The notes: generated by a model from the sequence alone, not told the origin. DNA of 64,000 nt from an uncultured Caryophanales bacterium (GCA_946409515.1 CAMJWS010000001.1:189557-253556), one strand, 5' to 3'; numbered from the stretch's first letter, positions 37,915 to 46,511 are shown. Numbers and translations are program-made.

Positions 37915-38976
37915 ATGAAAAACACCACAACCGCAGTACGTACCATTTCTGAAGTTGGTATTTTTGCTGCGTTAGGTTTCGTCTTTGACGAATTACAAGG
38001 CATCATTTTTAAAGGTGTCTTTCCAAATGGTGGCTCCATCGGCTTTGCGATGATTGCAGTTTTAATCATTGCTTATCGTCGTGGCTTTATTCCAGCCTTA
38101 GTCACCGGCTTAATCATGGGCTTACTTGATATTGCCACAAGTGCATTTATTCTTCACCCAGCACAATTGTTCTTGGATTATATCTTGCCTTATGCCTTTG
38201 TCGCTCTTGCTGGTTTATTAAAACCACTTTACGACAGATCAAAGAATTATAATGAAAAAATACTATGGCTTATTAGCGGTACAGTGATTGGTGGCTTTGC
38301 CAAATTCTTATCTCACTATTTTGCAGGCGTTATTTTCTGGTATCATTCAGCCGACTTTGCTTGGGGCTTAAATAATATGCACCCATGGTTATATTCATTT
38401 GTTTATAACATTGCATACATGGCTCCATGTATCGTTTTAACCGCTGCATTATTATTGGTTGTTCAAACTCTTGTTCCAAGAGTGCTCACAACTAGAAGCA
38501 CATTTATTGATAGTGAAAAAGAAACAAATACCACTGGACCAATGGTCGTTTCATTCTTAACTGTTTCTACTGGTTTATTCTTCTTTATTTTCTTTTTGGT
38601 GAAATACATCACAAGTTTCTACGCTGAGGCTGGTGTTAATGACTATGGTGAAAAATGGTTCGATTATAGTTTTGATCCAGACAGCATGTACCTCGCAGTT
38701 ATGGGTATTTTCCTTGTTGTCTTAGGTGTTGTTTCCTTAATGAAAGTGCTTAAGAATGACTTCTCATATGTCACCTATACTGGCGCTTTATCTGCGATTA
38801 CAACATCAGCATGGGTATTTGGACTTTATAGGTTAATCAAAATCACATCAAAAGGAAAAGATCCAACACTTTATTGGATCTGGTTCGCTATTGGTGGCGC
38901 GGTTATGTGCGCGGCCATCGCCTTACTTGTTTTATCAATCGTTTTCAAAAAGAAAAGAAACGAATCAATTATTTAA
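37915..38976 (+). CDS. thiT: Thiamine ECF-transporter S component ThiT, C-terminally extended
   Basis: 353 residues against about 190 in ordinary ThiT. Residues 1-190 match ThiT: GIFAALGFVFDEL, PNGGSIGFAM, ITYRRG-like YRRGFIPALVTGLIMGLLD, and HPAQLFLDYILPYAF with the thiamine-binding residues. The rest (about 195-353) adds four hydrophobic segments and a short loop (VNDYGEKWFDYSFDPDSMY), which is not ThiT sequence. The TPP switch supports the function. The energy-coupling module is outside the window. The stop overlaps that of ung. Confidence 0.9.
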   Translation: MKNTTTAVRTISEVGIFAALGFVFDELQGIIFKGVFPNGGSIGFAMIAVLIIAYRRGFIPALVTGLIMGLLDIATSAFILHPAQLFLDYILPYAFVALAGLLKPLYDRSKNYNEKILWLISGTVIGGFAKFLSHYFAGVIFWYHSADFAWGLNNMHPWLYSFVYNIAYMAPCIVLTAALLLVVQTLVPRVLTTRSTFIDSEKETNTTGPMVVSFLTVSTGLFFFIFFLVKYITSFYAEAGVNDYGEKWFDYSFDPDSMYLAVMGIFLVVLGVVSLMKVLKNDFSYVTYTGALSAITTSAWVFGLYRLIKITSKGKDPTLYWIWFAIGGAVMCAAIALLVLSIVFKKKRNESII

Positions 38977-39639
38977 CCAATTTATTTCACTGAGGCCATG
39001 CTCCCTAAGATACCTATTGGCCTCGGTGAAGTGATTATTCCCAAACCATCCCCCGTGATTTGCCGCAAGAGGCGACGGGTGAATGCATTCTAATATCAAA
39101 TGTGAAGGGTTATGCAAATAGCCCTTTAATTTTCTCGCAGGACCACCCCACAATAAGAAAACTATTGGGGTGGTTTGTTTATCTAGGACTTCTAAAACTC
39201 TCGCTAAAAACATCTTATATTCATTAGTGTTATGGCTCATCGCTTGATGCGCTCTAACGGAAAGAATAGAGTTTAAAAGTAATACGCCTTGTTTTGCTAA
39301 ATAGGTTAAGTCACCAGAAGAGAAATTCATCTTAGCGTTATACTCTTGAGCAATCTCTTTATAGATGTTTACTAGTGATGGAGGAACCTTGATTCCTTCT
39401 GGAACAGAAAAAGATAAGCCCATAGCTTGACCTGGTTCGTGATAAGGATCTTGGCCCACTATCACAACTTTGACTTTATCTAACGGAGTTAATCTAAAAG
39501 CATTGAATAAAAGTTCCCTTGGTGGATAACAGGTATAATCACGATATTCTTTGTTAAGAAAATCATTAAGCTTTAAGCAGAATTCTTCGTTTTGGAGTTT
39601 TTTAAAAAACTCATTCCATGTTTTTGGTGCTTTTTCCAT
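38965..39639 (-). CDS. ung: Uracil-DNA glycosylase, family 1
   Basis: 224 residues. The water-activating motif GQDPYHEPGQAMGLSFSV and the leucine-loop HPSPLAANHGGWFGNNHF are intact, as is FLLWGGPA. It removes uracil from DNA. TAAAAT at 39651-39646, with an upstream TG, puts the transcript start on the A of the ATG. There is no SD. Confidence 0.97.
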   Translation of the reverse strand: MEKAPKTWNEFFKKLQNEEFCLKLNDFLNKEYRDYTCYPPRELLFNAFRLTPLDKVKVVIVGQDPYHEPGQAMGLSFSVPEGIKVPPSLVNIYKEIAQEYNAKMNFSSGDLTYLAKQGVLLLNSILSVRAHQAMSHNTNEYKMFLARVLEVLDKQTTPIVFLLWGGPARKLKGYLHNPSHLILECIHPSPLAANHGGWFGNNHFTEANRYLREHGLSEINWLNN

Positions 39640-39700
39640 GCTTCAATTTTAACATTACTATATGATTTTGGAAGATAAAACACTATAATGTAGACATGTT

Positions 39701-39717
39701 TGGCAATGCCAAACAGA
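39701..39717. promoter_or_regulatory. Palindrome in the glycosyltransferase leader
   Basis: GTTTGGCA and TGCCAAAC flank one base. TATAAT lies about ten bases upstream, so the palindrome is at or just after the transcript start, a place typical of a repressor operator. The regulator is unknown. Confidence 0.4.
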
Positions 39718-39726
39718 TAACGATAT

Positions 39727-40902
39727 ATGAGGATTATCTATTTCACAACAGCGTGCAAAAAAGAAGACTATGTGTCCTTTTCTAAAATGTGGGACTCTTC
39801 TTTAAATGCGTCTATTCAAAATCTTCACAATCGCTTTATCCGTTCCTTAGCATTAACTCACGAAGTGGAAGTTATTTCTATTCGCCCATTTTCTAGAAAA
39901 TATTGCAAGTTAAAGAAGCTAGACGCTGACACTAAGCAGGAAGGTAAAATCACCTGGCACTACTTAGGCATTAGAAGACATAAGTTTTCTAGATATTTAT
40001 CTATTACCAAACAGTGCAATAAGATCATAAAGAAGATGAATCTTAAGGACGCTATCGTCATTACTGATACACTTAATCCAAACGTCTTAAGAAATTCCAC
40101 TAGATTCGCTAAGAAGTTCAATCTTCCAATCATTGGTGTTTGCAATAACACTCCTAGTGGCATCCATGACACTGGCAAATCATATACCCAACTATTACTC
40201 GATTTAGCAGGCAACCTTACTGGTTATATTGCGTTAACATCTAGTTTAAATACTTTGTATAACAAATATGACCGCGCTAATTTGGTGTTCGAAGGTATCT
40301 TAGATGACACCGTTAGCAAAGCTAAAGATAATAAGTATGGTGATTACATCTTCTATAACGGATCCTTAGATCCAAGAGATGGCGTTGTGGAATTAATGCT
40401 CGCATTTAAGGCATTAAACAACCCAAATCTCAAATTACTTATTTCTGGATATTATTCAGACGAAGAAGTTGAGAAAGTTGCCGAAGATATCAAGAACGTC
40501 ATTAATTTGGGAAATATTCCTAGTGATGAAGTTATCGCTTTAGCGAATAATTCTAAATTGAATGTAAATCCACTACCATTTAGTGAAGATACAGATCGAT
40601 ACTTTGTTCCATCTAACTTAGCGGACTACTTCAATTCCAATTCAATTGTGCTTTCTGTTAGAAATCGTCGCTTTAAGAAACACTTTGAAAACGATGCTAT
40701 TTGGGTCGATTCAGAAGAAACAACAGAAGGACTCACAAATAATCTTTTAGAAGGCATTAAGGCTGCTCTTTCTTTAAGTAAAGAAAATAGAGCGGATATG
40801 ATCAAAAAAGCTAACGCAGACGTTAATAAGCTTTATTCCATGTCGGTTATTAACCGCCGCACTATTCTCTTCCTCAAGCAATTTTTGAAACAAAAAGAGT
40901 AA
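39727..40902 (+). CDS. GT4-like glycosyltransferase
   Basis: 391 residues. An N-terminal Rossmann-like half (MRIIYFTTACKK, HEVEVISIRPF) and a C-terminal half with the GT-B pattern (YIFYNGSLDPRDGVVELMLAFKALNNPNLKLLISGY, then NVNPLPFSEDTDRYFVPSNLADYF) fit family GT4 or a relative. The donor, acceptor and glycan are unknown. No membrane helix. It stands alone, with a TATAAT promoter and a palindrome upstream. Confidence 0.78.
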   Translation: MRIIYFTTACKKEDYVSFSKMWDSSLNASIQNLHNRFIRSLALTHEVEVISIRPFSRKYCKLKKLDADTKQEGKITWHYLGIRRHKFSRYLSITKQCNKIIKKMNLKDAIVITDTLNPNVLRNSTRFAKKFNLPIIGVCNNTPSGIHDTGKSYTQLLLDLAGNLTGYIALTSSLNTLYNKYDRANLVFEGILDDTVSKAKDNKYGDYIFYNGSLDPRDGVVELMLAFKALNNPNLKLLISGYYSDEEVEKVAEDIKNVINLGNIPSDEVIALANNSKLNVNPLPFSEDTDRYFVPSNLADYFNSNSIVLSVRNRRFKKHFENDAIWVDSEETTEGLTNNLLEGIKAALSLSKENRADMIKKANADVNKLYSMSVINRRTILFLKQFLKQKE

Positions 40903-40968
40903 TTTGAAAACACTTTTGGACCTATCATTTGCCTTTTAGACAAATATCTAATAAAATCATTACGGTTT

Positions 40969-41589
40969 ATGGAAAACGACATTACAAATCAACAAGAACT
41001 ACTAGCGAAAAATCTCGCTTACTATCGTAAAGCCAGCGGTCTTACCCAATTAGAGCTCGCGGATAAATTTAATTATTCCGATAAGTCTGTCTCTAAATGG
41101 GAAAGAGGCGAAGGCTTTCCTGATATTTTTGTTTTAAAATCACTCGCTGATTTCTATGGCATCACTGTTGATGACTTCTATCAAAGTGAGCATAAAGCCG
41201 TTAAAGTTAGTCAAAATAAAAAGAGAAAGCAAACATACTTAAAGCTATTATCAATTGGTATTAACTGGTTAGTCACAATTCTCACATTCTTCTTATTGAA
41301 TACTTTATTAAGTAGATTCGCTCCAGAAGCAACATTTGAGCCTTGGTTAACATTTATATATGGTACATTAACAACAGGCATTATTCTTCTCGTTTGGGAA
41401 TTTATCTACCATAATAGATTCTTAAGAATGATCGCTGCTTCTATTATTATTTGGACCGCAGCGTTATCTCTCTTCTTAACATTCTTAGTGGTTATGAAAT
41501 TAGCCCTTCCATTATTATTCGTTGTGGCTATCCCATTAGAAGTATTAGAAATTATTTGGTATCTATTTAGAAGAAATAGAAAAAGATAG
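40969..41589 (+). CDS. XRE-type regulator fused to membrane helices
   Basis: 206 residues. The N-terminal helix-turn-helix (residues about 10-65; LAYYRKASGLTQLELADKFNYSDKSVSKWERG) is followed by four membrane helices (about 100-195). It may link a membrane signal to DNA binding. TTGCCT-N17-TAAAAT leaves a leader of about five bases and no SD. Confidence 0.8.
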   Translation: MENDITNQQELLAKNLAYYRKASGLTQLELADKFNYSDKSVSKWERGEGFPDIFVLKSLADFYGITVDDFYQSEHKAVKVSQNKKRKQTYLKLLSIGINWLVTILTFFLLNTLLSRFAPEATFEPWLTFIYGTLTTGIILLVWEFIYHNRFLRMIAASIIIWTAALSLFLTFLVVMKLALPLLFVVAIPLEVLEIIWYLFRRNRKR

Positions 41590-41595
41590 AAAGAA

Positions 41596-41618
41596 AAACT
41601 GGCTTGAACCAGTTTTTT
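41596..41618. terminator. Shared terminator
   Basis: AAACTGG / CCAGTTT with a six-base loop and T-runs on both strands, between convergent genes. Confidence 0.85.
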
Positions 41619-41620
41619 TC

Positions 41621-42475
41621 TTAGTCTTCTGTTCCTCCATCATTGATGAAGAGAATACCTAGTGTTTGTGGACCACAGTGGCTGGTAATTGTTGCGCCAG
41701 CATTTGTTTCATAGATTGTTTTGAATCCACGTTCCTTAAGAGCCTCAATCGCCACCGCGACCATTTCAGGTGTCGCTTGTGTGTGAGTAACGAAGGCTAC
41801 CGATAAGTCAGGATTAGCGAATTGTTCTAAGGTGTCTTTACAATAGCCATTAATAACTTGAGTTTTACGGCCAATGTACTTTTTGGCAGGTGCCATTTTA
41901 CCATCACTAACGATGATTTGTGGTTTGATTCTTAAGATTGTCGCACCAAAGCGTAATAAGCCAGAACATCTACCACCTTTGTGTAAGTATTCAAGTGTTT
42001 GAATAACGAAGCTCGCTTGAACATAAGGGACACGGGCCTTAACTTTCTCCACGATTTCTTGTGGTTTTAAGCCTTTATCTCTTAACTTGCAAGCATAGAT
42101 GGCAAGTAAGGCAATACCAGTGGATAAGTTTCTTGAATCAATGACATAGACATCATCATATTTACCTGAAGCAAGTTCAGCGTGGGAATAAGATGATGAG
42201 ATTTCAGAGCTTAATGAGATATGGATAATAGCGTCATATCCTTTAGCCTTTAAATCTTCAAAGTATTCACGATATTGGAAATCATTGATCGCACTTGTCC
42301 TTGGTAAGATCTTTTCTTTGGCTACGAAGTCAAAGATGTCTTGAGAACTGATATCCCCGTCTTTATAGGCTGTTTCACCTAATAAGACAGTGAATGGAAT
42401 CATTTCAAGATTGTATTGTTTAATTAATTCTTTAGAGAGGTCGACAGTAGATTCGACAGATATAGCAATTTTCAT
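41621..42475 (-). CDS. DegV-family fatty-acid-binding protein
   Basis: 284 residues. The N-terminal ISVESTVDLSKEL and PRTSAINDFQYREYFE, then ISLSSEISSSYSHA, match DegV/FakB. FakB subunits present fatty acids to FakA kinase for phospholipid synthesis. Which acid it binds cannot be read. TACAAT at 42490-42485 gives a leader of about three bases. Confidence 0.9.
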   Translation of the reverse strand: MKIAISVESTVDLSKELIKQYNLEMIPFTVLLGETAYKDGDISSQDIFDFVAKEKILPRTSAINDFQYREYFEDLKAKGYDAIIHISLSSEISSSYSHAELASGKYDDVYVIDSRNLSTGIALLAIYACKLRDKGLKPQEIVEKVKARVPYVQASFVIQTLEYLHKGGRCSGLLRFGATILRIKPQIIVSDGKMAPAKKYIGRKTQVINGYCKDTLEQFANPDLSVAFVTHTQATPEMVAVAIEALKERGFKTIYETNAGATITSHCGPQTLGILFINDGGTED

Positions 42476-42601
42476 AACGCCTATATTGTATCAAAAAAAT
42501 TCTTAATGTCTACATTCCGGGAAAATTGATACACGTGTAACATAAATATAATTATTTATTTTATTGATGTTTTCTGATAAAAATGACGATTTTTAGCAAA
42601 A

Positions 42602-42627
42602 AACAGCACTGCTTGGCAATGCTGTTT
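42602..42627 (-). terminator. Terminator of the TrpXYZ-type ABC operon
   Basis: AACAGCA / TGCTGTT stem with a 12-base loop, then TTTTTTGC on the minus strand. Confidence 0.8.
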
Positions 42628-42649
42628 ATAATCACTTTTGACTTTTTGT

Positions 42650-43675
42650 TTAGTTACCCAAGATAGCGGAGTCAGAGAGCATATCGTTACCACTGTGGGT
42701 GACAAACATATTAAGAAGGGTTTCAATTGTGAGTTTCTTCTTTTCTTCTCCAGAGATATCCGCGACCACTTTACCTTTACTCATCATAATGAGACGATTA
42801 CCATATTTAATCGCATCTTTCATGTTATGAGTAATCATAATTGTGGTTAAGTTATTTTCTTTAACGATTCTATCGGTTGTTTCTAAAACCTTTTCAGCAG
42901 TCTTTGGATCTAAGGCAGCAGTATGTTCATCTAAAAGAAGGACAGGCTTAGTGACATCGTATTGTCTTAGAGTGTGGTCTAATTCCGCTTTTAAGGCTGA
43001 TAGTTTTTGTTTCTTTTCTTCTTTATCTAGTTTAGAAGTAAGGAGCTCTGCTTTCTTCTTTTTGAATTCATCAAAAGCGGTTTTAAAGATTGCGTTAATC
43101 TTTTCAGCGGCTTCTTTCTTATTGCCATCGTAGAAACGGATATAATCCCTTTTTATCTTGTTATAAGATGGTTCACTACGAATGGTGGCCATTAACAATG
43201 TTAGGGCTTGTCGTTGGCCACCAGAGAGCAAACCAACTTTTTGGTATAGGCGGTCTTCTAAGCCCAAACCTAAAGTTTTTAATTGTTTAATAAAGAATTC
43301 GACATCGCTTTTGCGATATGACCAGCGGAATAAAGAACGAGTTTTACCACGGCCAAAGGCTAAAGCTAAGTTTTCAATGACAGTCATATCAGTAGCTGTA
43401 CCCACCATTGGATCTTGGAAGACATGGCCAAAGTATTGGGCTCTTGTGTATTCACGCATACCACTGACGTCATTATTATTTAAAAGAATTAATCCTTCAT
43501 CAGCAGGAAGTGAACCTGTGATGATATTAATTAATGTTGATTTACCAGCGCCATTACCACCAATAACGGTGACAAAGTCGCCTTCTTGAAGGGTGAGGTT
43601 TAAATGGTCGATAGCGACTGTTTCACTAGCGGAGCCAGTATTAAACTTTTTAACAATACCTCTAAGCTCGATCAT
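42650..43675 (-). CDS. TrpXYZ-type ABC transporter ATPase with insertion
   Basis: 341 residues against about 260 for relatives. Walker A GGNGAGKST lies at 39-47, the Q-loop near 87, signature LSGGQRQALTLLMA at 149, Walker B LLLDEHTAALD near 246 and the switch His in MITHNM. All catalytic parts are present. A Lys/Glu-rich, probably coiled-coil insertion of about 75 residues (roughly 167-241) separates the signature from Walker B. This is a different site from the insertion in the lysine ATPase. The start overlaps the permease end by 14 bases, with SD GGAGG. Confidence 0.88.
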   Translation of the reverse strand: MIELRGIVKKFNTGSASETVAIDHLNLTLQEGDFVTVIGGNGAGKSTLINIITGSLPADEGLILLNNNDVSGMREYTRAQYFGHVFQDPMVGTATDMTVIENLALAFGRGKTRSLFRWSYRKSDVEFFIKQLKTLGLGLEDRLYQKVGLLSGGQRQALTLLMATIRSEPSYNKIKRDYIRFYDGNKKEAAEKINAIFKTAFDEFKKKKAELLTSKLDKEEKKQKLSALKAELDHTLRQYDVTKPVLLLDEHTAALDPKTAEKVLETTDRIVKENNLTTIMITHNMKDAIKYGNRLIMMSKGKVVADISGEEKKKLTIETLLNMFVTHSGNDMLSDSAILGN

Positions 43676-44609
43676 TTTCGTTACCTCCCGCTGCTAATAG
43701 TCTTTTGTTCTGCTTAATCCTGTTAACATATGCACGTATATTTTTATAAACATATGGCACACCAAGGAATAAGGCCACAACAATCGCGGCTAACATCTTA
43801 AGTAAGTCTGTATCAAAGCCGAGGAAGACAACGGTTTGATAGACGAGGTAATAAATAACTGCGCCAACGAAGACACCAACCATTCTCACTAAGAAGTTTG
43901 GTGAGATACGTTTAGTAATAGCGGTGCCAATAACTACAGCGCATAAGCCAATAACAATCGCGCCACGGCCCATATTGATATCAGCAAAGCCTTGATACAT
44001 CGCTAATAAAGCGCCACTAAAGGCCACAATACCATTTGATAGCATTAAGCCTAAGACAATATTGAATTTAGTGTTAATGCCTTGTGCTCTACTCATTCTT
44101 TGATTGTTACCAGTGGCTCTAATAGAGGCACCAAGTTGTGTGCCAAAGAAAAGATAGAAAGCAAGCACTAAGATTAAGACAATAAGTGCTATCTTCCATA
44201 GCGCATCATAGATGTGTAATTGCGAGAAGATCACTTTAAATGAACGCGCTGGAATTGGAATGTTAGAAGATAAGTCAGTGAGTGACATGATTTTAAGATT
44301 CACTGACCATAATGCTAACTGTGTTAAGATACCCGCTAAAATAGCCGGTATACCAAGTAACGTATGTAATAGGCCAGTAATCAGGCCACTAACAATGCCT
44401 GCCGCTAAGCCTAATAATAAGCCTAACCAGAAACTACCACCCATATAGATGACCACTGCGCACACTGCCCCACCAGTGACAAATGAGCCATCAACTGTTA
44501 AATCTGGTATATCTAGTATTTTGTATGAAATGAAGACCCCTAACGCCATGACGCCCCAGATTAATCCGAGGACGACCGCGCCAGGTAATGATGCAAGATA
44601 ATTCAACAT
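43662..44609 (-). CDS. TrpXYZ-type ABC transporter permease
   Basis: 315 residues with about nine membrane helices: GVFISYKILDIPDLTVDGSFVTGGA, SGLITGLLHTLLGIPAILAG, ATGNNQRMSRAQGIN. This is the BPD-type permease found with PF04392 binding proteins (TrpX/Y or YtsF-like). Aromatic amino acids are a common substrate of this group, but not the only one. It starts two bases after the binding-protein gene ends. Confidence 0.88.
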   Translation of the reverse strand: MLNYLASLPGAVVLGLIWGVMALGVFISYKILDIPDLTVDGSFVTGGAVCAVVIYMGGSFWLGLLLGLAAGIVSGLITGLLHTLLGIPAILAGILTQLALWSVNLKIMSLTDLSSNIPIPARSFKVIFSQLHIYDALWKIALIVLILVLAFYLFFGTQLGASIRATGNNQRMSRAQGINTKFNIVLGLMLSNGIVAFSGALLAMYQGFADINMGRGAIVIGLCAVVIGTAITKRISPNFLVRMVGVFVGAVIYYLVYQTVVFLGFDTDLLKMLAAIVVALFLGVPYVYKNIRAYVNRIKQNKRLLAAGGNENDRA

Positions 44610-44611
44610 AC

Positions 44612-45565
44612 TTATTGAATCTCTGTATATGATGCTGGGACAGTAATATTTAATTCTTCAGCAATTGCTTTGTTAAATTTCTTCACTGGATTTTCATCAT
44701 AAGCAATAGCCATTTTAGAAATATCTTTCTTATCTTTTAAGATTTCAACCGCCATTTGACCAGTCTTTACACCAAGAGCGAAGTAGTCGATTGATAATGT
44801 GGCAACACCGCATCCTTTGCAAATGCCTTCTTCACCACAGACAACTGGTAATTTAGCTGGACGACAAACAGCGTCAATAATGGTCACGTTATCCGCACAT
44901 TTATTATCTGTTGGAATGTATAAGACGTCTAAGTCCACGATACCAGCGGTTAAAACACTTTGTAATTCATTTGTTTCACTGAAGGTGATACGTTTTGTTT
45001 CTAAATTCTTTTCTTTTAAGAATCCTTCAACTTTATCAATTTGATATTTAGAGTTTGCTTCTGCTGAGCAATATAATAGACCAACTTTCTTTGCTTCTGG
45101 GAATAATTCAGTCACCATATTTGCTTGACCATCTAATGGTGCTAAGTCACTTGTGCCAGAGACATTACCACCCACTGTGCCATTAAAGTCTTTAATATTT
45201 AAGGCAACGCCATACTCAGTAACAGATGTACCTAAGATTGGGATTGTGGCAGTTGAGTTATAAGCTGCTTGCACTGCTGGAGTGGCATTAGCCATAATGA
45301 GATCGACTTTCTTACTCACGAATGAGTTAGCAATTGTTGAGCAGATTGCTGGATCGCCCGCGGCTTCTTGTTTGTCAAATGTGACATTGTCTTTACCTAA
45401 GCCATCTTCAACTGCTTTAATGAAGCCTTCAGTGGCTTTGTCTAAAGCTGGGTGAGCTAATAGTTGGCAAATACCAATATTGAATTTGCCGTTGTTTTGT
45501 CCATTACAGCCAACTAGAAGCATTGCTGCAAGTGGTAAGAGCGTTAATAATTTTCCTTTTTTCAT
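44612..45565 (-). CDS. ABC transporter substrate-binding lipoprotein (PF04392 type)
   Basis: 317 residues from ATG 45565 (SD AAGGAGGA). A longer frame at 45616 lacks an SD and runs through the terminator. The signal ends in lipobox LVGCNGQ. The body has the two-lobe PF04392 look: AVEDGLGKDNVTFDKQEAAGDP, LIMANATPAVQAAYNST, VGLLYCSAEANSKYQID, and GVATLSIDYFALGVKTG near the end. It is the first gene of the operon and is preceded by a structured leader with a terminator. Tryptophan or tyrosine is possible (TrpXYZ relatives), but the ligand is not established. Confidence 0.88.
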   Translation of the reverse strand: MKKGKLLTLLPLAAMLLVGCNGQNNGKFNIGICQLLAHPALDKATEGFIKAVEDGLGKDNVTFDKQEAAGDPAICSTIANSFVSKKVDLIMANATPAVQAAYNSTATIPILGTSVTEYGVALNIKDFNGTVGGNVSGTSDLAPLDGQANMVTELFPEAKKVGLLYCSAEANSKYQIDKVEGFLKEKNLETKRITFSETNELQSVLTAGIVDLDVLYIPTDNKCADNVTIIDAVCRPAKLPVVCGEEGICKGCGVATLSIDYFALGVKTGQMAVEILKDKKDISKMAIAYDENPVKKFNKAIAEELNITVPASYTEIQ

Positions 45566-45587
45566 TTTATTTGTCCTCCTTAATGAA

Positions 45588-45617
45588 ATAAAAATTGGTG
45601 TCCTGTTCGGCACCAAT
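45588..45617 (-). terminator. Leader terminator of the ABC operon
   Basis: ATTGGTG / CACCAAT stem with a ten-base loop, followed by TTTTTATTTC on the minus strand. The 5' side can instead pair with an upstream TGGCACT, forming an antiterminator. Confidence 0.8.
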
Positions 45618-45750
45618 TAATAATTCATTTTCTTTATTACCAGTGCCATTGATTAAGTCCTTGTAATCAATAACACCTTAATAGCTAAAAGGCCAAGATT
45701 ATTGATTACCTCTTGGATAATAGTAGCTATAAAAGTAATAAAATGCTCTT
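45618..45750 (-). promoter_or_regulatory. Unassigned structured leader (candidate riboswitch)
   Basis: Transcription probably starts near 45750 (TAAAAT at 45762-45757). The RNA can form an outer TAGCTA/TAGCTA stem that encloses a CCAAGA/TCTTGG hairpin (45716-45693). Eleven bases of its 12-base loop, at 45709-45699, are perfectly complementary to 45673-45663 downstream. Then comes TGGCACT, which competes with the terminator stem. I do not see a T-box sequence (AGGGTGGNACCGCG) or any riboswitch consensus I know. Confidence 0.5.
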
Positions 45751-45830
45751 TTCATAATTTTACTTGGCTATAAGTTTAGCACTATCGAAGAAATGCGCAA
45801 CAAAAAATTTATATTATTCCCATCAATACT

Positions 45831-46004
45831 ATGTTCATGTTTCATTTTAAAAAATATGTAAAGACGCCTATAGAGTCCACAGAACGAAAAGAAACTAAAA
45901 CTGAATGGGATTGTTCTATGTTTTGTAATTTCACTCTTCCTGAAGGCGGTTTTATAGGTAAAATCAGTATCGTCAAAAAAACAAAGCCATCTTTCGATGA
46001 CTAA
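45831..46004 (+). CDS. Possible 57-residue protein, unknown
   Basis: An open frame from ATG 45831 to TAA 46004 encodes 57 residues with mixed, protein-like composition (WDCSMFCNFTLPEGGFIGKI). It lies on the plus strand in the gap between the ABC leader and tmRNA, both on the minus strand. No clear SD, and only a weak promoter upstream. It could be a chance frame. The other frame in this gap, on the minus strand, begins inside tmRNA and is discounted. Confidence 0.3.
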   Translation: MFMFHFKKYVKTPIESTERKETKTEWDCSMFCNFTLPEGGFIGKISIVKKTKPSFDD

Positions 46005-46014
46005 TTGTTCATTT

Positions 46015-46408
46015 TGGTGGAGCCGAGGAGAATTGAACTCCTGTCCCAAGAAGGCTCTTCAATAACGTCTACAGTTTAGACGATATTAAGATTTAACACG
46101 CTTTCGTATATCGACTCACTAGGACGTGCGAGATAAACGGAATTTCGGTGTTGGTAACTTATCGACTCCGCACACCTATCCTTTTGGTATGACACCCTAC
46201 CCAAGCGTGAAAGGATAAAACCTTGGGGGATGCTCTGCCCGGCGCTATGCGTCGGACCCTATGTCGGGAGCTAAATTAAGCTAAGCAGAGTTGTTGAGCT
46301 CTAGGAGCTCTCATATAACTGTTGTCAGTTATTTTTGTTTTGATGATAACGTCATCACTCGACTGCAGTTAGAGCCTAACCATTCCTGGTCGAAACCAAT
46401 ACGACCCC
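46015..46408 (-). ncRNA. ssrA: Transfer-messenger RNA
   Basis: The 5' end GGGGTCGTATTGGTTTCGAC and 3' end GGGACAGGAGTTCAATTCTC...TCGGCTCCACCA form the tRNA-like domain, including a G-U pair at position 3-70 as in alanine tRNA. The length of 394 nt is typical. The tag frame reads from GAC after TAACT to TAA and encodes DNSYMRAPRAQQLCLA, ending in the usual LA. The resume codon is inferred. Several pseudoknot-like stems lie between the tag and the 3' half. It rescues stalled ribosomes with SmpB. Confidence 0.95.
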
Positions 46409-46452
46409 ATGTGCGTATATTTTATATTAAAGAGAATTACAAAATCAACCAT

Positions 46453-46483
46453 ACAAAAACCAGGTACGCTCAGCGCACCTGGT
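46453..46483 (-). terminator. Terminator of the GH3 operon
   Basis: ACCAGGT / ACCTGGT stem with an inner CGC/GCG pairing, followed by TTTTTG on the minus strand. Confidence 0.85.
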
Positions 46484-46511
46484 ATTGTTTATACACGAGG
46501 TATATGTTTAA

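Noticed and set aside
42843-43589. Plus-strand frames opposite the ABC ATPase
   Set aside because: The minus-strand gene has every ABC motif in order, so these are shadows.
45588-45750. Ordinary T-box
   Set aside because: The conserved T-box sequence and the stem I landmarks are not found, so I left the leader unassigned.
45768-46049. Minus-strand frame of 93 codons upstream of the ABC operon
   Set aside because: It begins inside the tRNA-like end of tmRNA and shows no domain or ribosome site.
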